This document shows, piece by piece, positions 14,858 to 16,548 of a DNA stretch of 16,548 nt; the first letter of the stretch is position 1; each line of letters starts with the position of its first letter. Source of the stretch: Comamonas sp. lk (GTDB lineage Bacteria > Pseudomonadota > Gammaproteobacteria > Burkholderiales > Burkholderiaceae_C); contig CAMCJY010000009.1 of NCBI GenBank assembly GCA_945875225.1, forward strand, positions 1-16,548. The letters run 5' to 3'. Under the pieces are notes generated by a model. That model worked only from the letters and a program-made list of their open reading frames with translations, was not told the origin of the DNA and ran no database searches. Both the position numbers and the translations under genes were made by a program.

Positions 14858-16030
14858 ATGCAATTTGCCCTGAGCCATGAACAAACCATGATCGTGGATA
14901 CCGTCCGCGCCTTTGTGGAAAACGAGCTGTACCCGCACGAGGACCTGGTGGAGCGCACCGACGCCATACCACCCGAGCTGGTGCAGTCCATCCAGGCCAA
15001 GGCCATTGAAGTGGGTTTGTACGCGGCCAATATGCCGGCCGAACTAGGCGGCGGCGGGCTGGACAATTTCACCGTGGCCTTGCTCGAGCGTGAGCTGGGG
15101 CGCGCGTCCTATGGACTGCAAATGCTGGTGGCGCGGCCCAGCAATATTTTGCGTGCCTGCCAGGGTGCGCAGATCGAGGAATACCTGCTGCCCACGATAC
15201 GCGGCGAGCGCCACGATTGCCTGGCTATGACCGAGCCCAATGCCGGGTCCGACGTGCGCGGCATGCAAACCCGCGCAAGCCGCGACGGCAGCGATGACAA
15301 CGCCGACTACCTCATCAACGGCACCAAGCACTTCATCAGCCACGCCGATATGAGCGACTTTGTGGTGCTGTTTGCCGCCACCGGCGTAGAAGACACCAGC
15401 CACGGGCCGAAGAAAAAAATCACCGGTTTCCTGGTGGACCTGAACTCGCCCGGCCTCACGGTGCGACGCGGCCCCGCTTGCGTGTCCCACCGGGGCTACC
15501 ACCAGTGCGAATTGTTTTTTACCGACTGCCGCGTGCCTGCCTACAAGCGCTTGGGCGAAGAAGGCAAGGGCTTTGATTTGATGGGCGAGTGGCTGGGCGC
15601 CACGCGCCTGACGGTAGCTGCCACCAGCGTGGGGCGCGGTCAGCGGGTCATGGAAATGGCTACCCAATGGGCCGCCACACGCAAGCAATTTGGCCAGGCG
15701 ATTGGAAAGTTTCAGGGCACCGGTTTCAAACTGGCCGATATGGCCACCGAGCTGGCTGCGGCTGAGTTGCTGACCCTGCAAGCGGCCTGGAAATGCGACC
15801 AGGGCACCATGAGCGATTCGGACGCGGCTATGGCCAAGTTGTTTGCATCGGAAGCGCTGGCGCGCGTGACCGATAACGCGCTGCAAATTTTTGGCGGCAT
15901 GGGCCTGATGAACCAATTGCCGATAGAACGCTTTTGGCGCGATGCGCGGGTGGAGCGCATTTGGGACGGCACCAGCGAAATCCAACGCCACATTATTTCG
16001 CGCGCCATGTTGCGCGTGCATGGCGGTTAA
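14858..16030 (+). CDS. Acyl-CoA dehydrogenase
   Basis: FAD enzyme introducing an alpha-beta double bond into an acyl-CoA, passing electrons to electron-transfer flavoprotein. The 390 residues show the family order: helical N-domain, the CLAMTEPNAGSDVRG flavin-binding strand (about 124-138), the middle domain to about 235, and a C-terminal helical domain with TRKQFGQAI and the end motif ERIWDGTSEIQR. The canonical catalytic Glu of short/medium-chain enzymes (YEGT) is Asp370 here (WDGT). The alternative isovaleryl-type Glu position appears to be Thr (GATRL). AAAAGG ends six bases before ATG 14858. It is 64 bp after the thioesterase and 2 bp before the CoA ligase. In context gamma-butyrobetainyl-CoA is a plausible substrate; no ETF genes are in the window. 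Confidence 0.92.
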   Translation: MQFALSHEQTMIVDTVRAFVENELYPHEDLVERTDAIPPELVQSIQAKAIEVGLYAANMPAELGGGGLDNFTVALLERELGRASYGLQMLVARPSNILRACQGAQIEEYLLPTIRGERHDCLAMTEPNAGSDVRGMQTRASRDGSDDNADYLINGTKHFISHADMSDFVVLFAATGVEDTSHGPKKKITGFLVDLNSPGLTVRRGPACVSHRGYHQCELFFTDCRVPAYKRLGEEGKGFDLMGEWLGATRLTVAATSVGRGQRVMEMATQWAATRKQFGQAIGKFQGTGFKLADMATELAAAELLTLQAAWKCDQGTMSDSDAAMAKLFASEALARVTDNALQIFGGMGLMNQLPIERFWRDARVERIWDGTSEIQRHIISRAMLRVHGG

Positions 16031-16032
16031 GC

Positions 16033-16548
16033 ATGGCAACGGTGGCCGAGTCCAAAGCACTTAGGCGTTTGTTTTCGCCGCGCCATATCGCGGTGTTTGG
16101 CGGCGCATCGGCCCAAGAGGCGGTGCGCCAGTGCCAAGCCTTGGGCTTTGACGGCCCCATTTGGCCTGTGCACCCCACACGCAAAGAGATGGAAGGCCTG
16201 GCCTGCTTTGCCAGTGTGCAAGACCTGCCCGAGGCGCCGGATGCCAGCTTTGTGGCGGTGCCGCGCCAGGCCACGGTCGAGGTGGTGCGCCAACTGGCCG
16301 CGCGCGGCGCCGGCGGGGCGATTTGTTATGCCTCGGGCTTTGCGGAGGTCGGCGGCGATGGCGTCGCGCTGCAAGCCGCTTTGGTGCAGGCGGCGGGCGG
16401 CATGGCGCTGATAGGCCCGAATTGCTACGGCATGCTCAATTACCTGGACGGCGTGGCTCTGTGGCCTGACCAGCACGGCGGCCAGCGCCAAAGCCAGGGC
16501 GTGGCACTGATCACCCAAAGTGGCAACATCGGCCTGAACCTGACCATG
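16033..16548 (+). CDS. NDP-forming acyl-CoA synthetase, N-terminal part
   Basis: Start of an ADP-forming acetate-CoA ligase/acyl-CoA synthetase family protein; 172 codons are open and the gene leaves the window. This family makes acyl-CoA from a carboxylic acid, CoA and a nucleoside triphosphate through a phosphohistidine enzyme. The visible part is the CoA-binding Rossmann domain: PRHIAVFGGAS (16-26), GFDGPIWPVHPTR (38-50), LIGPNCYGMLNY (126-137) and the start of the ligase domain, LITQSGNIG (159-167). The phosphorylated His and the ATP-grasp part lie beyond the edge. Two bases separate it from the acyl-CoA dehydrogenase, so the two act together: this gene would activate the acid that the dehydrogenase oxidises. 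Gamma-butyrobetaine is my leading guess for that acid. Confidence 0.88.
   Translation, partial: MATVAESKALRRLFSPRHIAVFGGASAQEAVRQCQALGFDGPIWPVHPTRKEMEGLACFASVQDLPEAPDASFVAVPRQATVEVVRQLAARGAGGAICYASGFAEVGGDGVALQAALVQAAGGMALIGPNCYGMLNYLDGVALWPDQHGGQRQSQGVALITQSGNIGLNLTM

Noticed and set aside
15044..16060. 338-codon open frame antisense to the acyl-CoA dehydrogenase
   Set aside because: Same kind of mirror frame, His- and Ala-rich with no recognisable motif; the plus-strand gene is unambiguous.

Overview
The window is about 16.5 kb of GC-rich, densely coding DNA. Protein similarity as I recall it (AMP nucleosidase, the NodI/NodJ-type ABC exporter, SrkA kinase, the carnitine enzymes) and base composition suggest a betaproteobacterium, probably Burkholderiales/Comamonadaceae. 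That placement is inference; there is no rRNA or marker gene here to settle it. I see no tRNA, rRNA, insertion sequence, CRISPR array or phage gene.

Layout. Left part (1-3764, all + strand): the C-terminal end of a thiolase, AMP nucleosidase (amn), and a two-gene ABC-2 exporter (ATPase plus permease, 1 bp apart). At 3780-3908 lies a decayed 5' end of a metallophosphoesterase gene. Middle (3999-9759): a minus-strand pair, carotenoid cleavage oxygenase then a class V (isopenicillin N epimerase-like) PLP enzyme; divergent from it, the SrkA/RdoA-type kinase; convergent to that, a minus-strand MFS transporter followed by an HD-domain (HDIG) protein related to the PhnZ/TmpB mixed-valent di-iron oxygenases.

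Right part (9993-16548, all + strand): a compact gene run that I read as a quaternary-amine catabolic operon. Its core is cdhC-cdhA-cdhB, the known aerobic L-carnitine route: L-carnitine is oxidised to 3-dehydrocarnitine (CdhA), which reacts with acetyl-CoA to give betainyl-CoA and acetoacetate (CdhC), and betainyl-CoA is hydrolysed to glycine betaine (CdhB). Around this core are genes outside that minimal route: a class II aldolase/adducin-like protein coupled by an ATGA overlap to cdhC, a medium-chain (quinone oxidoreductase-like) dehydrogenase, a second hot-dog thioesterase, an acyl-CoA dehydrogenase and the start of an NDP-forming acyl-CoA synthetase that runs off the window.

The ligase, acyl-CoA dehydrogenase and second thioesterase would fit feeding gamma-butyrobetaine into carnitine through CoA esters, if an enoyl-CoA hydratase lies downstream. 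This extended pathway is the most interesting hypothesis here, and is inference. No carnitine uptake system or CdhR-type regulator is visible; the divergent MFS gene and a cluster of GCACC/GGTGC repeats at 9898-9952 are the only local candidates for transport and control. No stretch above 300 bases lacks a gene; the two longest gaps (3765-3998 and 9760-9992) are described individually.
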